Shown: positions 33,486 through 43,251, counted from the stretch's first letter. The stretch is 64,000 nt of DNA from Paraburkholderia sacchari (GCF_000785435.2 NZ_JTDB02000002.1:1034284-1098283), one strand, 5' to 3'. The notes: generated by a model not told the origin, from the sequence alone. Translations and numbers: made by a program.

Positions 33486-35765
33486 ATGAAGTTTCGTTTT
33501 CCCGTCGTCATCATTGACGAAGACTTTCGCTCCGAGAACATCTCGGGTTCCGGCATCCGGGCACTGGCCGAAGCCATCGAGAAAGAGGGCGCGGAAGTCC
33601 TCGGGCTGACGAGCTACGGCGACCTTACCTCGTTCGCGCAGCAATCGAGCCGCGCGGCGTGTTTTATCCTCTCGATCGACGACGACGAGTTGCTGCCCTA
33701 CGTCGAAGGTTCTGATGGCGAAGCGCCCGGCCACGCGCCCGCGATCATCGCGCTGCGCGCGTTCGTGGAAGCGGTGCGCAAGCGCAACGCCGACATCCCC
33801 ATCTTCCTGTACGGCGAGACGCGCACCTCGCGCCACCTGCCCAACGACATCCTGCGCGAGCTGCACGGCTTCATCCACATGTTCGAGGACACGCCGGAGT
33901 TCGTCGCGCGCCACGTGATTCGCGAAGCCAAGGTGTATCTCGACGCGCTGGCGCCGCCGTTCTTCAAGGAACTGGTGAAGTACGCCGATGAGGGTTCGTA
34001 CTCGTGGCACTGCCCGGGTCACTCGGGCGGCGTGGCGTTCCTGAAGAACCCGCTCGGCCAGATGTTCCACCAGTTCTTCGGCGAAAACATGCTGCGCGCG
34101 GACGTTTGCAACGCGGTCGAGGAACTCGGCCAGCTGCTCGACCATACGGGCCCGGTCGCGGCCTCGGAGCGCAACGCGGCGCGCATCTTCAGCGCGGACC
34201 ACGTGTTCTTCGTGACCAACGGCACGTCCACGTCGAACAAGATCGTCTGGCACGCAACCGTCGCGCCCGGCGACATCGTGCTGGTGGACCGCAACTGCCA
34301 CAAGTCTATCCTCCACGCGATCACGATGACGGGCGCGATTCCCGTGTTTCTCACGCCCACGCGCAACAACTTCGGCATCATCGGGCCGATTCCGCGCGAC
34401 GAATTCAAGCCGGAAAACATCCGCAAGAAGATCGAGGCGAATCCGTTCGCGCGTGAAGTGCTCGCGAAGAACCCGAACGTCAAGCCGCGCATCCTCACGA
34501 TCACGCAAAGCACCTACGACGGCGTGATCTACAACGTCGAGATGATCAAGGACCTGCTCGGCGACATGCTCGACACGTTGCATTTCGACGAAGCCTGGCT
34601 GCCGCACGCCGAATTCCACGAGTTCTACCAGGACATGCACGCGATCGGCGCGGGCCGTCCGCGCACCAAGGCGCTCGTGTTCGCCACGCACTCCACGCAC
34701 AAGCTGCTGGCTGGCATCTCGCAGGCTTCGCAGATCGTGGTACAGGACTCCGAAGACAGCGCGTTCGATCGCCACCGCTTTAACGAGGCGTACCTCATGC
34801 ACACGTCCACGAGCCCGCAGTACGCGATCATCGCGTCGTGCGACGTGGCCGCCGCGATGATGGAAGCGCCGGGCGGCACCGCGCTCGTGGAGGAGTCGAT
34901 TGCCGAGGCGCTCGACTTCCGCCGCGCCATGCGCAAGGTCGATGCCGAATACGGCGACGACTGGTTCTTCCAGGTCTGGGGTCCGGACGATCTGGCCGAG
35001 GAAGGCATCGGCTCGCGCGAAGACTGGATGCTGCGCCCGAACGATCGCTGGCACGGCTTCGGCAAGCTCGCCGAGGGCTTCAACATGCTCGACCCGATCA
35101 AGGCGACCATCGTCACGCCGGGTCTGGACGTGGACGGCGACTTCGGCGAAAACGGCATTCCCGCGGCCATCGTCACGAAGTACCTGGCCGAGCACGGCAT
35201 CATCGTGGAGAAGACGGGTCTTTACTCGTTCTTCATCATGTTCACGATCGGCATCACCAAGGGCCGCTGGAACTCGATGGTCACGGAGCTCCAGCAGTTC
35301 AAGGACGATTACGACAACAACCAGCCGCTCTGGCGCGTGCTGCCCGAGTTCGTTGCGCAGCATCCGATGTACGAGCGCGTGGGCCTGCGCGACCTGTGCC
35401 AGCAGATCCACAGCGTCTACCGCGCCAACGACATCGCGCGCCTCACGACCGAGATGTACCTCTCGGACATGGAGCCCGCGATGAAGCCGTCCGACGCGTT
35501 CGCCAAGCTCGCGCACCGCGAGATCGACCGCGTAGCTATCGACGAACTCGAAGGCCGCGTCACGTCGATCCTGCTCACGCCGTATCCGCCGGGCATTCCG
35601 CTGCTGATTCCGGGCGAGCGTTTCAACAAGACGATCGTGAACTACCTGAAGTTCGCGCGCGAATTCAACGAGCGCTTCCCGGGCTTCCACACCGACATCC
35701 ACGGACTCGTGGGCGAGACCATCAACGGCCGCATCGAGTACTTCGTGGATTGCGTGCGCGCTTGA
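33486..35765 (+). CDS. Orn/Lys/Arg decarboxylase, large PLP-dependent (AdiA/CadA type)
   Basis: A 759-residue decarboxylase: an N-terminal response-regulator-like wing domain (VVIIDEDFRSENISGSGI), the PLP core with the Schiff-base motif ATHSTHKLLAG (Lys406), HFDEAW, and a C-terminal domain (PYPPGIPLLIPGERF, FPGFHTDIHGL). Length and motifs match the biodegradative arginine/lysine/ornithine decarboxylases that consume protons in acid stress and produce agmatine, cadaverine or putrescine. The C-terminus resembles AdiA, but the substrate cannot be fixed by eye. TTTTGGAGAA precedes the ATG. No antiporter gene adjoins, unlike classical acid-resistance operons. Confidence 0.92.
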   Translation: MKFRFPVVIIDEDFRSENISGSGIRALAEAIEKEGAEVLGLTSYGDLTSFAQQSSRAACFILSIDDDELLPYVEGSDGEAPGHAPAIIALRAFVEAVRKRNADIPIFLYGETRTSRHLPNDILRELHGFIHMFEDTPEFVARHVIREAKVYLDALAPPFFKELVKYADEGSYSWHCPGHSGGVAFLKNPLGQMFHQFFGENMLRADVCNAVEELGQLLDHTGPVAASERNAARIFSADHVFFVTNGTSTSNKIVWHATVAPGDIVLVDRNCHKSILHAITMTGAIPVFLTPTRNNFGIIGPIPRDEFKPENIRKKIEANPFAREVLAKNPNVKPRILTITQSTYDGVIYNVEMIKDLLGDMLDTLHFDEAWLPHAEFHEFYQDMHAIGAGRPRTKALVFATHSTHKLLAGISQASQIVVQDSEDSAFDRHRFNEAYLMHTSTSPQYAIIASCDVAAAMMEAPGGTALVEESIAEALDFRRAMRKVDAEYGDDWFFQVWGPDDLAEEGIGSREDWMLRPNDRWHGFGKLAEGFNMLDPIKATIVTPGLDVDGDFGENGIPAAIVTKYLAEHGIIVEKTGLYSFFIMFTIGITKGRWNSMVTELQQFKDDYDNNQPLWRVLPEFVAQHPMYERVGLRDLCQQIHSVYRANDIARLTTEMYLSDMEPAMKPSDAFAKLAHREIDRVAIDELEGRVTSILLTPYPPGIPLLIPGERFNKTIVNYLKFAREFNERFPGFHTDIHGLVGETINGRIEYFVDCVRA

Positions 35766-35788
35766 GCGCAAGGAGAAGGTCGAGCGGC

Positions 35789-36502
35789 ATGATGGTGCGT
35801 TCTTTCGTGACGTCGCTGGCAATGGCGGCTACGCTGGCGGCGGGTGTGGTGGCAGCGTTGGTGGCGGTCGTGCCGGCGGCGCATGCCGAAGTGGCGGCCG
35901 CCGACCCGATCGATGCGGGCATGCGCACCTGTCTCGCGCGCGCCGACCGTTCCTCCACGGCGGGCCAGATCCAGTGCATGGACGAAGCGCGCACCGCATG
36001 GCACAGCGCCGCCGACACGGCGCTCGCGCAACTGATCACGAAGTTGCCGCCCGCGCAGCAAAAGCGCTGGCGACTCAGCCAGACCAAATGGGCAGCGTGG
36101 CGTGACGCCGAGGACACGATGCTCGGCGCGGCCTTCGCGAGCACGAGCGGCACCACATATCAACTTTATGAAGCGGACATGCGCCTGCAGCCGGTGCGCG
36201 ACCGCGCGCTCTCGCTGCGCGCTCAGGCCGTCGCGGCCTCGGGCGACGCGCCGGCACGCGCGCGCGCGTGTAGCGCGGATGCACGCTGCGAGCACGTCAG
36301 CTACGACCTGAATCGCTATTACCGCAAGCTGTATGCGCGCATGCCGGCGCATTCGCGGCCCGCGCTCGCGCGGGCGCAAAACGCGTGGCGCGCGTATCGC
36401 GACTCGACTACGCCGCTCGTCGACGAGCACGCGCGCCTCGATCTGCTCGGGGCGCGTCTCGCGACGCTCAAGCGTTTGTCGGAGACGGTGAATAACCGGT
36501 GA
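35789..36502 (+). CDS. Secreted DUF1311/LprI-like protein
   Basis: A 237-residue exported protein: signal peptide through PAAHAEVAA, then a Cys-containing alpha-helical domain with AGQIQCMDEARTAWHSAADT, KRWRLSQTKWAAWRDAE and a second related helix pair (RPALARAQNAWRAYRDS). The pattern is that of the DUF1311 family, which includes lysozyme inhibitor LprI. AAGGAGAAGG lies ~10 nt before the ATG at 35789. It follows the decarboxylase by 23 bp and may be co-transcribed. Inhibitor activity is not established for this branch. Confidence 0.75.
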   Translation: MMVRSFVTSLAMAATLAAGVVAALVAVVPAAHAEVAAADPIDAGMRTCLARADRSSTAGQIQCMDEARTAWHSAADTALAQLITKLPPAQQKRWRLSQTKWAAWRDAEDTMLGAAFASTSGTTYQLYEADMRLQPVRDRALSLRAQAVAASGDAPARARACSADARCEHVSYDLNRYYRKLYARMPAHSRPALARAQNAWRAYRDSTTPLVDEHARLDLLGARLATLKRLSETVNNR

Positions 36503-36899
36503 CGATGGGCCGCACGTTTGTGCGGCAAACGGCTGTTGTGGTGCAATTGCGCCGACATCCTGATACATGCTAAGTGGTCCGTATCGTTAATCGTTTGACG
36601 GTCATTTATCTGATTTTTGTCAATCAGGCGCGTAACCTCCATTTCCACCATAAATATAGTTGTCTTTATTAAATGCCTGCCGCCCGGGAAGCGCTGCGCG
36701 TGCGGAGTATCTATCTGCCTGTCTGGCTGGCGGTCCATGCTGGCTTCCGTGACGGAATGGACGCGGCCTTCATCATGAGATCGCGCGGCCGGTACTCAGT
36801 TAGCCCATGTCAAATCTTCACGGACTAAAGCAAACCGACCATTTACCGATTCATTGGTTGGGTGTCAAATCGCGCCTCTGGACAACCACGAAGGTGCTT
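36503..36899. other. AT-richer intergenic region before the protease gene
   Basis: About 400 bp. It starts with a short hairpin, GCCGCAC-GTTT-GTGCGGC (36509-36526), possibly ending the DUF1311 transcript, although no T-run follows. The part from about 36560 to 36680 is AT-rich and is the likely promoter region. The protease frame is open from an ATG at 36807, so the last 90 bp could be coding. No repeats or RNAs were recognised. Confidence 0.4.
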
Positions 36900-38807
36900 A
36901 TGAACCGAAGAACTAACACAAAAATTCACGCCCGCCCTCGCTTTCGAAAAATTGATCTGCAATCCTTATTGTCAGGACGGTTATCAAGATATGCGGTCGT
37001 TTCGCTTTTTGCCGCGCTGTTGGCGGCTTGTGGCGGTGGCAGCAACGAGGACACGCAGGCGTCTGGCGGCAGCACACCGCCGAAGCCGGATTCGCTGGTG
37101 CAATACGAGTGGCACCTCAAGAATACCGGGCAATCGACGTTTTCGGATCGGGGCGGCGTACCCGGAATCGATCTGAATGTTGCCCCGGTTTTCGATCGGG
37201 GGGAAACCGGCGAAGGCGTGCGCGTCCTCGTGGTGGACGAGGGAGTGGACATCAGGCATCCCGATCTCAAGGATCGCATTGACTCCAGCATGCTGCATAG
37301 CTTCGATCCGACAGTGGCCGATGCCAACGATCCGACGCCGACTCAGGCACAGACACCGGCGCCGTCTACCAACCTGGCTCATGGAACGATGGTGGCCGGC
37401 ATCATTGGCGCCTCTGGGATCGACGGCACGGGTGTGCGCGGCGTTGCCCCCGGTATCAAGCTGGGTGGCATCACCTACATGTGCGGAAAGGTGGGTCAAG
37501 CCGACCCCTGCTACGTGGATGCCAACTTTGCGAACTCATTTGGCGGGGCGCCTTACTCGCAGAATGCCGATGTCTTCAACGCGTCGTTTGGCTCGGACGG
37601 TCCTGCCGTGCAGGAATTTGATCCCAGCTCGAGCGCTTACGCCGTTGTGATGAAGCACCTCGAGACGCTCAGGAACGGCAAGGGTGCCCTGGTCGTCAAG
37701 GCCCCCGGAAATTCATACAGCTTTTTCTGGGAGGGCGTCGACTGTTCCCAAGCCATCGAGGCGGGCGTGACTTGCGGCAACGCAGCCCTGGACCCGGTCA
37801 ATACCATGCCGCAGGTGGTGACGGTCGCGGCCGTCAACGCCGACGGCGTCAAGGCGAGTTATTCCACGGCGGGGTCGACTAATCTCGTTTCTGGGTTGGG
37901 CGGCGAATTCGGTTACAAGGTGGACGACGCGATTTCCGGCCCGGCCATCTTGACGACCGACCTGTCCGGTTGCAATCGCGGTGCGGTAAGGACCGGAGAG
38001 AAGTCGGAGAACCCGTTCAACGATCCTTCCACGGCGATCGCGCGCGAACTTAATCCCGATTGCAACTATTCGGCCACGATGAACGGCACCTCGGCGGCCA
38101 CACCCACGGTAGCGGGCGTGATTGCGCTGATGCTGCATGCGAATCCGCAACTGACGTGGCGAGACGTGCGGACTATTCTCACGGCGACTGCGCGCCGGGT
38201 GGACGCCGCGCGAGTAGCAAAGACCGTCACGCTCCAGGGCGGGGACAAGTATGTGCCGGAGCCGGCCTGGACGCGCAACGGCGCGGGCCGCTGGTTCGAC
38301 AACTGGTACGGATTCGGCCTCGTCGATGCAACGGCGGCGGTGTCGATGGCGAAGAGCTACTCGACGTATCTGACCGGACCGATGACAGTGGCCGGCGCAA
38401 GCGCATGGAGCGCCAATTGCTCGGTCGAGGGTGCGAGTCTGGACACTTGCGGCGACAGTATTGCGCTTGGTAAGGCAGACGGCTTGACGGTGGCAGTTCA
38501 GGTGGGCGGCAACGGGGTAAACACTATCGAGGCCGTGCAGCTGACCGTCAACCTGGTCGGTGTCAGCATGCGCGACATAGCGGTCGAGTTGATCTCTCCC
38601 GCAGGAACGCGCAGCGTGCTGTTCAACGCGTTTAACGGCGTCAAGCCGGGCGTGGCGAACGTGTGGAATCTGACGCTGAGCTCGAACGCGTTCAACGGCG
38701 AATCGGCTCACGGTGTATGGAAGCTCAGATTCGTCGACACTGCACAACGGGCGAACGCGTTACCCGGATACTTTCAAAGTGTGAAGCTTGACGTCATGGG
38801 CCACTGA
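36900..38807 (+). CDS. Kexin-like S8 serine protease lipoprotein with P-domain
   Basis: A 635-residue secreted protease. The lipobox LLAAC puts a lipidated Cys at 44, followed by a Gly/Ser/Pro linker and then directly the kexin-type catalytic start (LVQYEWHLKNTGQSTFSDRG). The catalytic triad is Asp113 (LVVDEGVDIRHPDL), His161 (LAHGTMVAGI) and Ser398 (NGTSAATPTVAG), with oxyanion Asn271 (KAPGNS). The last ~130 residues are a proprotein-convertase P-domain (IAVELISPAGTRSVLFN and VWKLRFVD). No I9-type propeptide is visible between the lipid anchor and the catalytic domain, which is unusual for subtilases. The next gene may supply it in trans. The ATG at 36900 is preferred; 36807 is an alternative. 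Confidence 0.9.
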   Translation: MNRRTNTKIHARPRFRKIDLQSLLSGRLSRYAVVSLFAALLAACGGGSNEDTQASGGSTPPKPDSLVQYEWHLKNTGQSTFSDRGGVPGIDLNVAPVFDRGETGEGVRVLVVDEGVDIRHPDLKDRIDSSMLHSFDPTVADANDPTPTQAQTPAPSTNLAHGTMVAGIIGASGIDGTGVRGVAPGIKLGGITYMCGKVGQADPCYVDANFANSFGGAPYSQNADVFNASFGSDGPAVQEFDPSSSAYAVVMKHLETLRNGKGALVVKAPGNSYSFFWEGVDCSQAIEAGVTCGNAALDPVNTMPQVVTVAAVNADGVKASYSTAGSTNLVSGLGGEFGYKVDDAISGPAILTTDLSGCNRGAVRTGEKSENPFNDPSTAIARELNPDCNYSATMNGTSAATPTVAGVIALMLHANPQLTWRDVRTILTATARRVDAARVAKTVTLQGGDKYVPEPAWTRNGAGRWFDNWYGFGLVDATAAVSMAKSYSTYLTGPMTVAGASAWSANCSVEGASLDTCGDSIALGKADGLTVAVQVGGNGVNTIEAVQLTVNLVGVSMRDIAVELISPAGTRSVLFNAFNGVKPGVANVWNLTLSSNAFNGESAHGVWKLRFVDTAQRANALPGYFQSVKLDVMGH

Positions 38808-38826
38808 TATGCGCAGGAGATGCAAT

Positions 38827-39351
38827 ATGTTGTCGTTTCAGATCGTATGCGCGGCTGTGGCCGCAATCGCCGTCACGGCGTCGGCCGGTGCGGCGGAGTC
38901 TTTGGTGCAAGGGAGCACGGCGCCCGCTGACGTCGTTCAGCAGCTCAAGGGTGTGAAGCCGGTCACGGTGGGCGCGGTGTCCGTGCGCCCGGTGAGTCAA
39001 GGGAGCGGTTCCGCGCAGTCCACTGGCAGCGCGGCAGCATCGGGCAACATGAAAGCCCAAGCCCAGTCCATGCCAACGGGTGGCGAGACCACCACGGTCG
39101 TGAGAGCGAGCGATAACCTGGTGGGCGTCAGCGCGAACGACCTTGTCGTGGTCTATCGGGACACGGCGGCGGTCAGTCAGGCGCTCAGCGGCAAGCCGGT
39201 CACCGTCAAGGCATGGCCGAGCATGGGTCTCGTCATTGTTCACGCGAGTACCTTTGACCAGTTGGCGCCACTGCAGGCAGCGTTGAGCGAGAAGTTCCCG
39301 ACCGCGAAATTCGATTTGCCGGTCAAGTACTTTAATCCCACGCTGAAGTAG
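38827..39351 (+). CDS. Small secreted protein, candidate external chaperone/inhibitor of the adjacent protease
   Basis: A 174-residue protein that I do not recognise as a named family. A signal peptide (residues ~1-23, IVCAAVAAIAVTASAGAA) is followed by a Ser/Gly/Gln-rich middle part and an 85-residue C-terminal domain: NDLVVVYRD, KAWPSMGLVIVHAS, QLAPLQAALSEKFPTAKFDL. This beta-alpha-beta-beta-alpha-beta-like order resembles subtilisin propeptides (I9-like). AGGAGA lies 6 bp before the ATG, and the protease stop is 19 bp upstream. By analogy with the Aeromonas ASP protease and its ORF2 chaperone, it may fold or inhibit the protease in trans. This is inference from context and pattern. Confidence 0.7.
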   Translation: MLSFQIVCAAVAAIAVTASAGAAESLVQGSTAPADVVQQLKGVKPVTVGAVSVRPVSQGSGSAQSTGSAAASGNMKAQAQSMPTGGETTTVVRASDNLVGVSANDLVVVYRDTAAVSQALSGKPVTVKAWPSMGLVIVHASTFDQLAPLQAALSEKFPTAKFDLPVKYFNPTLK

Positions 39352-39575
39352 AGGAGGTACGCGAGAGGGGGGCGGCGCGATCCGTTTTGGTGGATCGGCG
39401 GGATTGCGCGTCAGCCCCCCCCGGGGTGTCCGGTTGAAACGTTCGTATTGGCGTGGCCATACACGGCATGCGCTCGCCGTCCATTGTTTCGCCCATTTCC
39501 GCCGACCGACGTGTGCCCGCACGCCGGGTCGTGCAAACTAAGACCGACAAATTATCCAGGCACCTGTAAAGCAAT

Positions 39576-40496
39576 TCAGTCGAAGATGAACTGCTCCGGC
39601 GCGCGCGCCGCAAGCGTGGTGGGATCGCCCAGCAGGTCGTGCAGCGCGAGCTCGATGCTCTCCGACATCGCATTGAGTGCGAGGTCGTTTTCGTCAATGC
39701 CGAAGGGGTCTTCGAGCTGCGCGGCGATCGCTTCGTGCGCCATGAACGCGTAGGCCACGAACACCGCGAAGATCGGCGTGAGCGCGCCGATGCTGTCGAC
39801 GAGCCCGAAGGGCAGCAGCGCGCAGAAAAAATACACCGTGCGGTGAATCATCACCGTATAAGCGAACGGCAACGGCGTGGAGACGACGCGTTCGCAGCCG
39901 CCGATCACCTCGGATAGCCCATTGAGATTGTGCTCGAAGGCGAGCATGGCGTAGCCGTCGACGCGGCCTGCGCGCGCTTCGTCGCGCAGCCATTCGGAGG
40001 CGCATTGCACGAGCGTCATGGGACGGTAGCGCGAGGCCAGCACGCGTTGCACCACGTCATGCGGCAGGCGCGCTTCGAGGTCCGCGCGCGGGTCGGTGCG
40101 GCGCAACTGGTGGCGAAGCGCGTGCGGCAGCGCGCAAAGCAGCATGGCGAACGGGCGCACGTGCCCGCGAGGGTCATCGCTTTGCACGAGCGTGAGCGAC
40201 TCGCGCACGAGCGAGCGCGTCTGGTTGAGCATTTGCCCCCACAGCTTGCGGCCTTCCCAATAGCGGTCGTAGCTCGCGCTGTTGCGAAAGCCGAGGAACA
40301 CCGCGAGCGCGATGCCGATCAGCGAGAACGGCACGGTGCTCAGGTGCACCGTGAACTTGAGGATGTGATCGTTGGCGGCGACGGCCGCGATCGAGATCGC
40401 CAGCACGAGCATGAGGCGCGGCAGAAGCTGCGGCAGCACCGAGCCGCGCCAGGCGAGCAGCATGCGGAACCAGTGAAGGTGAGGGCGGACGATCAT
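39576..40496 (-). CDS. Bestrophin family ion channel
   Basis: A 306-residue membrane protein of the bacterial bestrophin (YneE/UPF0187) family: a short N-terminus MIVRPHLHWFRMLLAWRGSV, hydrophobic helices, the LGFRNSASYDRYWEGRKLWG motif and a cytoplasmic part ending LEDPFGIDENDLAL. Bacterial bestrophins form pentameric ion channels, often cation-selective. The start at 40496 gives the canonical N-terminus; the open frame continues upstream without recognisable sequence. It stands alone between convergent protease genes and argH. Confidence 0.9.
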   Translation of the reverse strand: MIVRPHLHWFRMLLAWRGSVLPQLLPRLMLVLAISIAAVAANDHILKFTVHLSTVPFSLIGIALAVFLGFRNSASYDRYWEGRKLWGQMLNQTRSLVRESLTLVQSDDPRGHVRPFAMLLCALPHALRHQLRRTDPRADLEARLPHDVVQRVLASRYRPMTLVQCASEWLRDEARAGRVDGYAMLAFEHNLNGLSEVIGGCERVVSTPLPFAYTVMIHRTVYFFCALLPFGLVDSIGALTPIFAVFVAYAFMAHEAIAAQLEDPFGIDENDLALNAMSESIELALHDLLGDPTTLAARAPEQFIFD

Positions 40497-40640
40497 CGGA
40501 GCCGGGGGAGTGGAGTTGGGCTGGCGCCTGGCGAATTGGGCGGCCGGGCTTTTGCGCCATGATAGGCGAAGCAGCGCGAACCTCGGGCGCACACTTCGGG
40601 CATTGTGCAGTGAGCACAGTGCGCAGGGGCTCGCCAATGC

Positions 40641-40679
40641 AAAGCGGGCGCGAGACGATATTCGTCGCGCGCCCGCTTT
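40641..40679 (-). terminator. Terminator between argH and the bestrophin gene
   Basis: An 18-bp stem with one mismatch, AAAGCGGGCGCGAGACGA (40641-40658) and its partner (40662-40679), closes on a TAT loop. Read on the minus strand it lies 53 bp after the argH stop. The U-tracts are short (TTT) on both sides, so efficiency is uncertain. Confidence 0.7.
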
Positions 40680-40731
40680 GTCGTGACCTCATGGACGCAT
40701 CATCCGAGCAGGGTGATGCGCCGCAGCGCCC

Positions 40732-42138
40732 TCACTTGAGCGCTGCGCGTGCCGCCGCAATGGCCGCGCGCACCTGCTCCGGCGCGGTGCCGCCCGGATG
40801 GTTGCGCGCCGAGACCGAGCCTTCGAGCGTGAGCACCGCGAACACGTCATCGGCCAGCAGATGCGCAACGGCCGGCAGTTCGCGGCGCATTTCGTCGAGC
40901 GTGAGGTCCGCGAGATCGCAGTTGCGGTCCACGCAGATGCGCACCGCATGCGCCACGGCTTCGTGCGCGTCGCGGAACGGCAGGCCCTTCTTCACGAGGT
41001 AGTCGGCGAGGTCGGTGGCCGTCGAGAAACCTTGCAGCGCCGCCGCGCGCATCGCCTGCTCCTTCACCGAGATGCCCGCAACCATTTCCGCGAAGATGCG
41101 CAGTGTGTCCGCAACCGTGTCCACGGTGTCGAACAGCGGCTCCTTGTCTTCCTGGTTGTCCTTGTTGTACGCGAGCGGCTGGCCCTTCATCAGCGTGAGC
41201 AGCGCCATCAGATGGCCGTTCACGCGGCCGGTCTTGCCGCGCGCGAGTTCGGGCACGTCCGGGTTCTTCTTCTGCGGCATGATCGACGAGCCCGTGCAGA
41301 AGCGGTCTGCGAGATCGATGAAGCCCACGCGCGGGCTCATCCACAGCACCAGTTCTTCCGAGAAGCGCGACACGTGCGTCATCACCAGTGCGGCGGCGGC
41401 CGTGAATTCGATTGCGAAGTCGCGATCGGAGACGGCGTCGAGCGAGTTCGCGCAGATGCTGTCGAAGCCCAGCGTCTTCGCCACCGCGAAGCGGTCGATC
41501 GGATAGCTCGTGCCCGCGAGCGCCGCCGCGCCCAGCGGCAGGCGGTTCACGCGTTTGCGGCAGTCGGCCATGCGCTCGGCGTCGCGCGTGAACATCTCCA
41601 CGTAGGCGAGCAGGTGATGGCCGAACGTGACCGGTTGCGCCACTTGCAGGTGCGTGAAGCCGGGCATGATCGTGCCCGCGTGTTGCTCGGCCAGGTCGAG
41701 CAGCGCGCCGCGCAGGTCGCCGAGCAGGCCGCCGATGCGGTCGATTTCGCCGCGCAGCCACAGGCGGATGTCGGTCGCAACCTGGTCGTTGCGCGAGCGG
41801 CCCGTGTGCAGGCGCTTGCCCGCGTCGCCGATCAGGGCGGTCAGGCGCGCCTCGATGTTCAAGTGCACGTCTTCGAGATCGAGCAGCCATTCGAATTCGC
41901 CGCGTTCGATCTCGCCCTTGATTTGCGCCATGCCGCCCTGGATGGCGGCCAGGTCGTCGGCGGAGATGATCTTCTGCGCAGCCAGCATCGACGCGTGCGC
42001 GAGCGAGCCCTCGATATCGACGAGCGCGAGGCGCTTGTCGAAGAAGACCGACGACGTATAGCGTTTGACCAGCTCCGACATGGGCTCGGAGAAGCGAGCC
42101 GACCAGGCTTCGCCTTTTTTGTGCAGTTGGGACGTCAT
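40732..42138 (-). CDS. argH: Argininosuccinate lyase
   Basis: A 468-residue fumarase/aspartase superfamily enzyme that splits argininosuccinate into arginine and fumarate, the last step of arginine synthesis. Signatures are [60 protein letters not shown], and the flexible loop [16 protein letters not shown] with the catalytic Ser. Length is typical. It is a single gene with a terminator-like hairpin downstream; argG is not in the window. Confidence 0.97.
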   Translation of the reverse strand: MTSQLHKKGEAWSARFSEPMSELVKRYTSSVFFDKRLALVDIEGSLAHASMLAAQKIISADDLAAIQGGMAQIKGEIERGEFEWLLDLEDVHLNIEARLTALIGDAGKRLHTGRSRNDQVATDIRLWLRGEIDRIGGLLGDLRGALLDLAEQHAGTIMPGFTHLQVAQPVTFGHHLLAYVEMFTRDAERMADCRKRVNRLPLGAAALAGTSYPIDRFAVAKTLGFDSICANSLDAVSDRDFAIEFTAAAALVMTHVSRFSEELVLWMSPRVGFIDLADRFCTGSSIMPQKKNPDVPELARGKTGRVNGHLMALLTLMKGQPLAYNKDNQEDKEPLFDTVDTVADTLRIFAEMVAGISVKEQAMRAAALQGFSTATDLADYLVKKGLPFRDAHEAVAHAVRICVDRNCDLADLTLDEMRRELPAVAHLLADDVFAVLTLEGSVSARNHPGGTAPEQVRAAIAAARAALK

Positions 42139-42338
42139 GGTGATGGGCGTGAACGAGCGTGATTAAGCGGGCCGCGTGCTCAGGTCGCGTGCTCAAGCAG
42201 GAAGCTCAGCAGCGCATTCTGATGCCAGATGCGGCGCACGGCGGGAAAGACGACGATTTTACCATTGGCGCAGTGGGCTGCCGCTGCGTAGGCCGCCCGG
42301 CGCGGCGGCTGCGCGCCAGGCACCGGGCGCGGCGGCGT

Positions 42339-43178
42339 TCAGAGCCGTACCAGCACCACCAGCTTCAGGTCTTCGCGATGCGCGGGCTTGAGCGTGATCT
42401 GGTCATAGGCGATGCGGCCGTGGCGCGGATGATTGAACTCGCGCCGGCCGCCTTCGCGCTCGAACACGTCCTGCGAGGCCCAGAAGCGAGCGAACTCGTC
42501 GCTCGCGGCCAGCAGCGAATCGATCAGCGCGCGCGTGGGGGCGTCGTTCAGATGGCGGATCGAGTCGGCGCGGAACTCGGCGGCGAGGCGCCGCGCGCGC
42601 GTTTCCCAATCGACGATCAACTCGCGCCCGAGCGGCTGCGTGAAGGTGAAGCGCAGCAGGTTGCGGTCGTGTCCGGCGTCGAGCCAGCCCGTGAACAGGT
42701 CCGCCGCGTGGGCGTTCCATGCGAGCGCGGTCCACTGACGGTCGAGCACGTAGGCGGGCGCGTCCACCAGCTGCACGGTTTGCAGGAGCGTGGCGGGCGC
42801 ATCGGCGGCGCTGGCCGAATCGGGTTCGCTCGGATCGCGCTGGGCGGCCAGTTCGAACAGATAGGCGCGCTCGGCTCGCGAGAGGCGCAGCGCGACGGCG
42901 ATGCGCGCGAGCGCGTCCGCCGAAGCCGAGACGGGCCGGCCCTGCTCGATCCACGTGTACCAGGTGGGGCTCACGGCGCACAGCTGCGCGACTTCCTCGC
43001 GGCGCAGACCCGGCGTGCGGCGGCGCGGGCCGGGCGGCAAGCCGACTTCCTGCGGCGAGAGCCGCTCGCGGTGGGCGCGGATGAATTCGCCCAGCGCACG
43101 GGCGGGCGTCGCATCGAGCGTTTTGGAGGCGCCGGGTTCGGCGGCCGGCGTGCCGGCGGCGGGGGTGTCGGGGCTCAT
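42339..43178 (-). CDS. Helix-turn-helix (XRE) regulator with MmyB-like ligand-binding domain
   Basis: A 279-residue regulator. An XRE-type HTH lies at about residues 30-95 (LGEFIRAHRERLSPQEVG, TPGLRREEVAQLCAVSPTWY, TWIEQGR), and the MmyB-type PAS-like domain at ~135-275 (DRQWTALAWNAHAADLFTGW, and near the end HPRHGRIAYDQITL). It is transcribed away from a methyltransferase gene; a perfect dyad lies in the shared promoter region. It probably controls both genes in response to a small hydrophobic ligand. The ligand is unknown. Confidence 0.88.
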   Translation of the reverse strand: MSPDTPAAGTPAAEPGASKTLDATPARALGEFIRAHRERLSPQEVGLPPGPRRRTPGLRREEVAQLCAVSPTWYTWIEQGRPVSASADALARIAVALRLSRAERAYLFELAAQRDPSEPDSASAADAPATLLQTVQLVDAPAYVLDRQWTALAWNAHAADLFTGWLDAGHDRNLLRFTFTQPLGRELIVDWETRARRLAAEFRADSIRHLNDAPTRALIDSLLAASDEFARFWASQDVFEREGGRREFNHPRHGRIAYDQITLKPAHREDLKLVVLVRL

Positions 43179-43222
43179 GAGGCGTGGGGCAGGTGCTCGC
43201 GATACCAGAATAATCGCTTAAC

Positions 43223-43236
43223 TTGTACTGGTACAA
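43223..43236. promoter_or_regulatory. Operator-like palindrome in the regulator/methyltransferase promoter region
   Basis: TTGTAC-TG-GTACAA is a perfect 6-bp dyad centred between the divergent genes. Each half doubles as a -35 element: on + it is spaced 17 bp from TATTGT, and on - it is 17 bp from a TTATTC-like -10. A symmetric operator on both -35 boxes fits autoregulation by the XRE/MmyB protein. Confidence 0.65.
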
Positions 43237-43251
43237 AACGGCCTCTATTGT
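43223..43251 (+). promoter_or_regulatory. Predicted sigma-70 promoter of the methyltransferase gene
   Basis: -35 TTGTAC (43223-43228) and -10 TATTGT (43246-43251) with a 17-bp spacer, ~60 bp before the ATG at 43312. The -35 box is one half of the palindrome described at 43223-43236. Confidence 0.55.

Noticed and set aside
33345..35822. Long antisense open frame over the decarboxylase gene (825 codons)
   Set aside because: Composition is that of a mirrored GC-rich gene, and the plus-strand decarboxylase has full-length family motifs.
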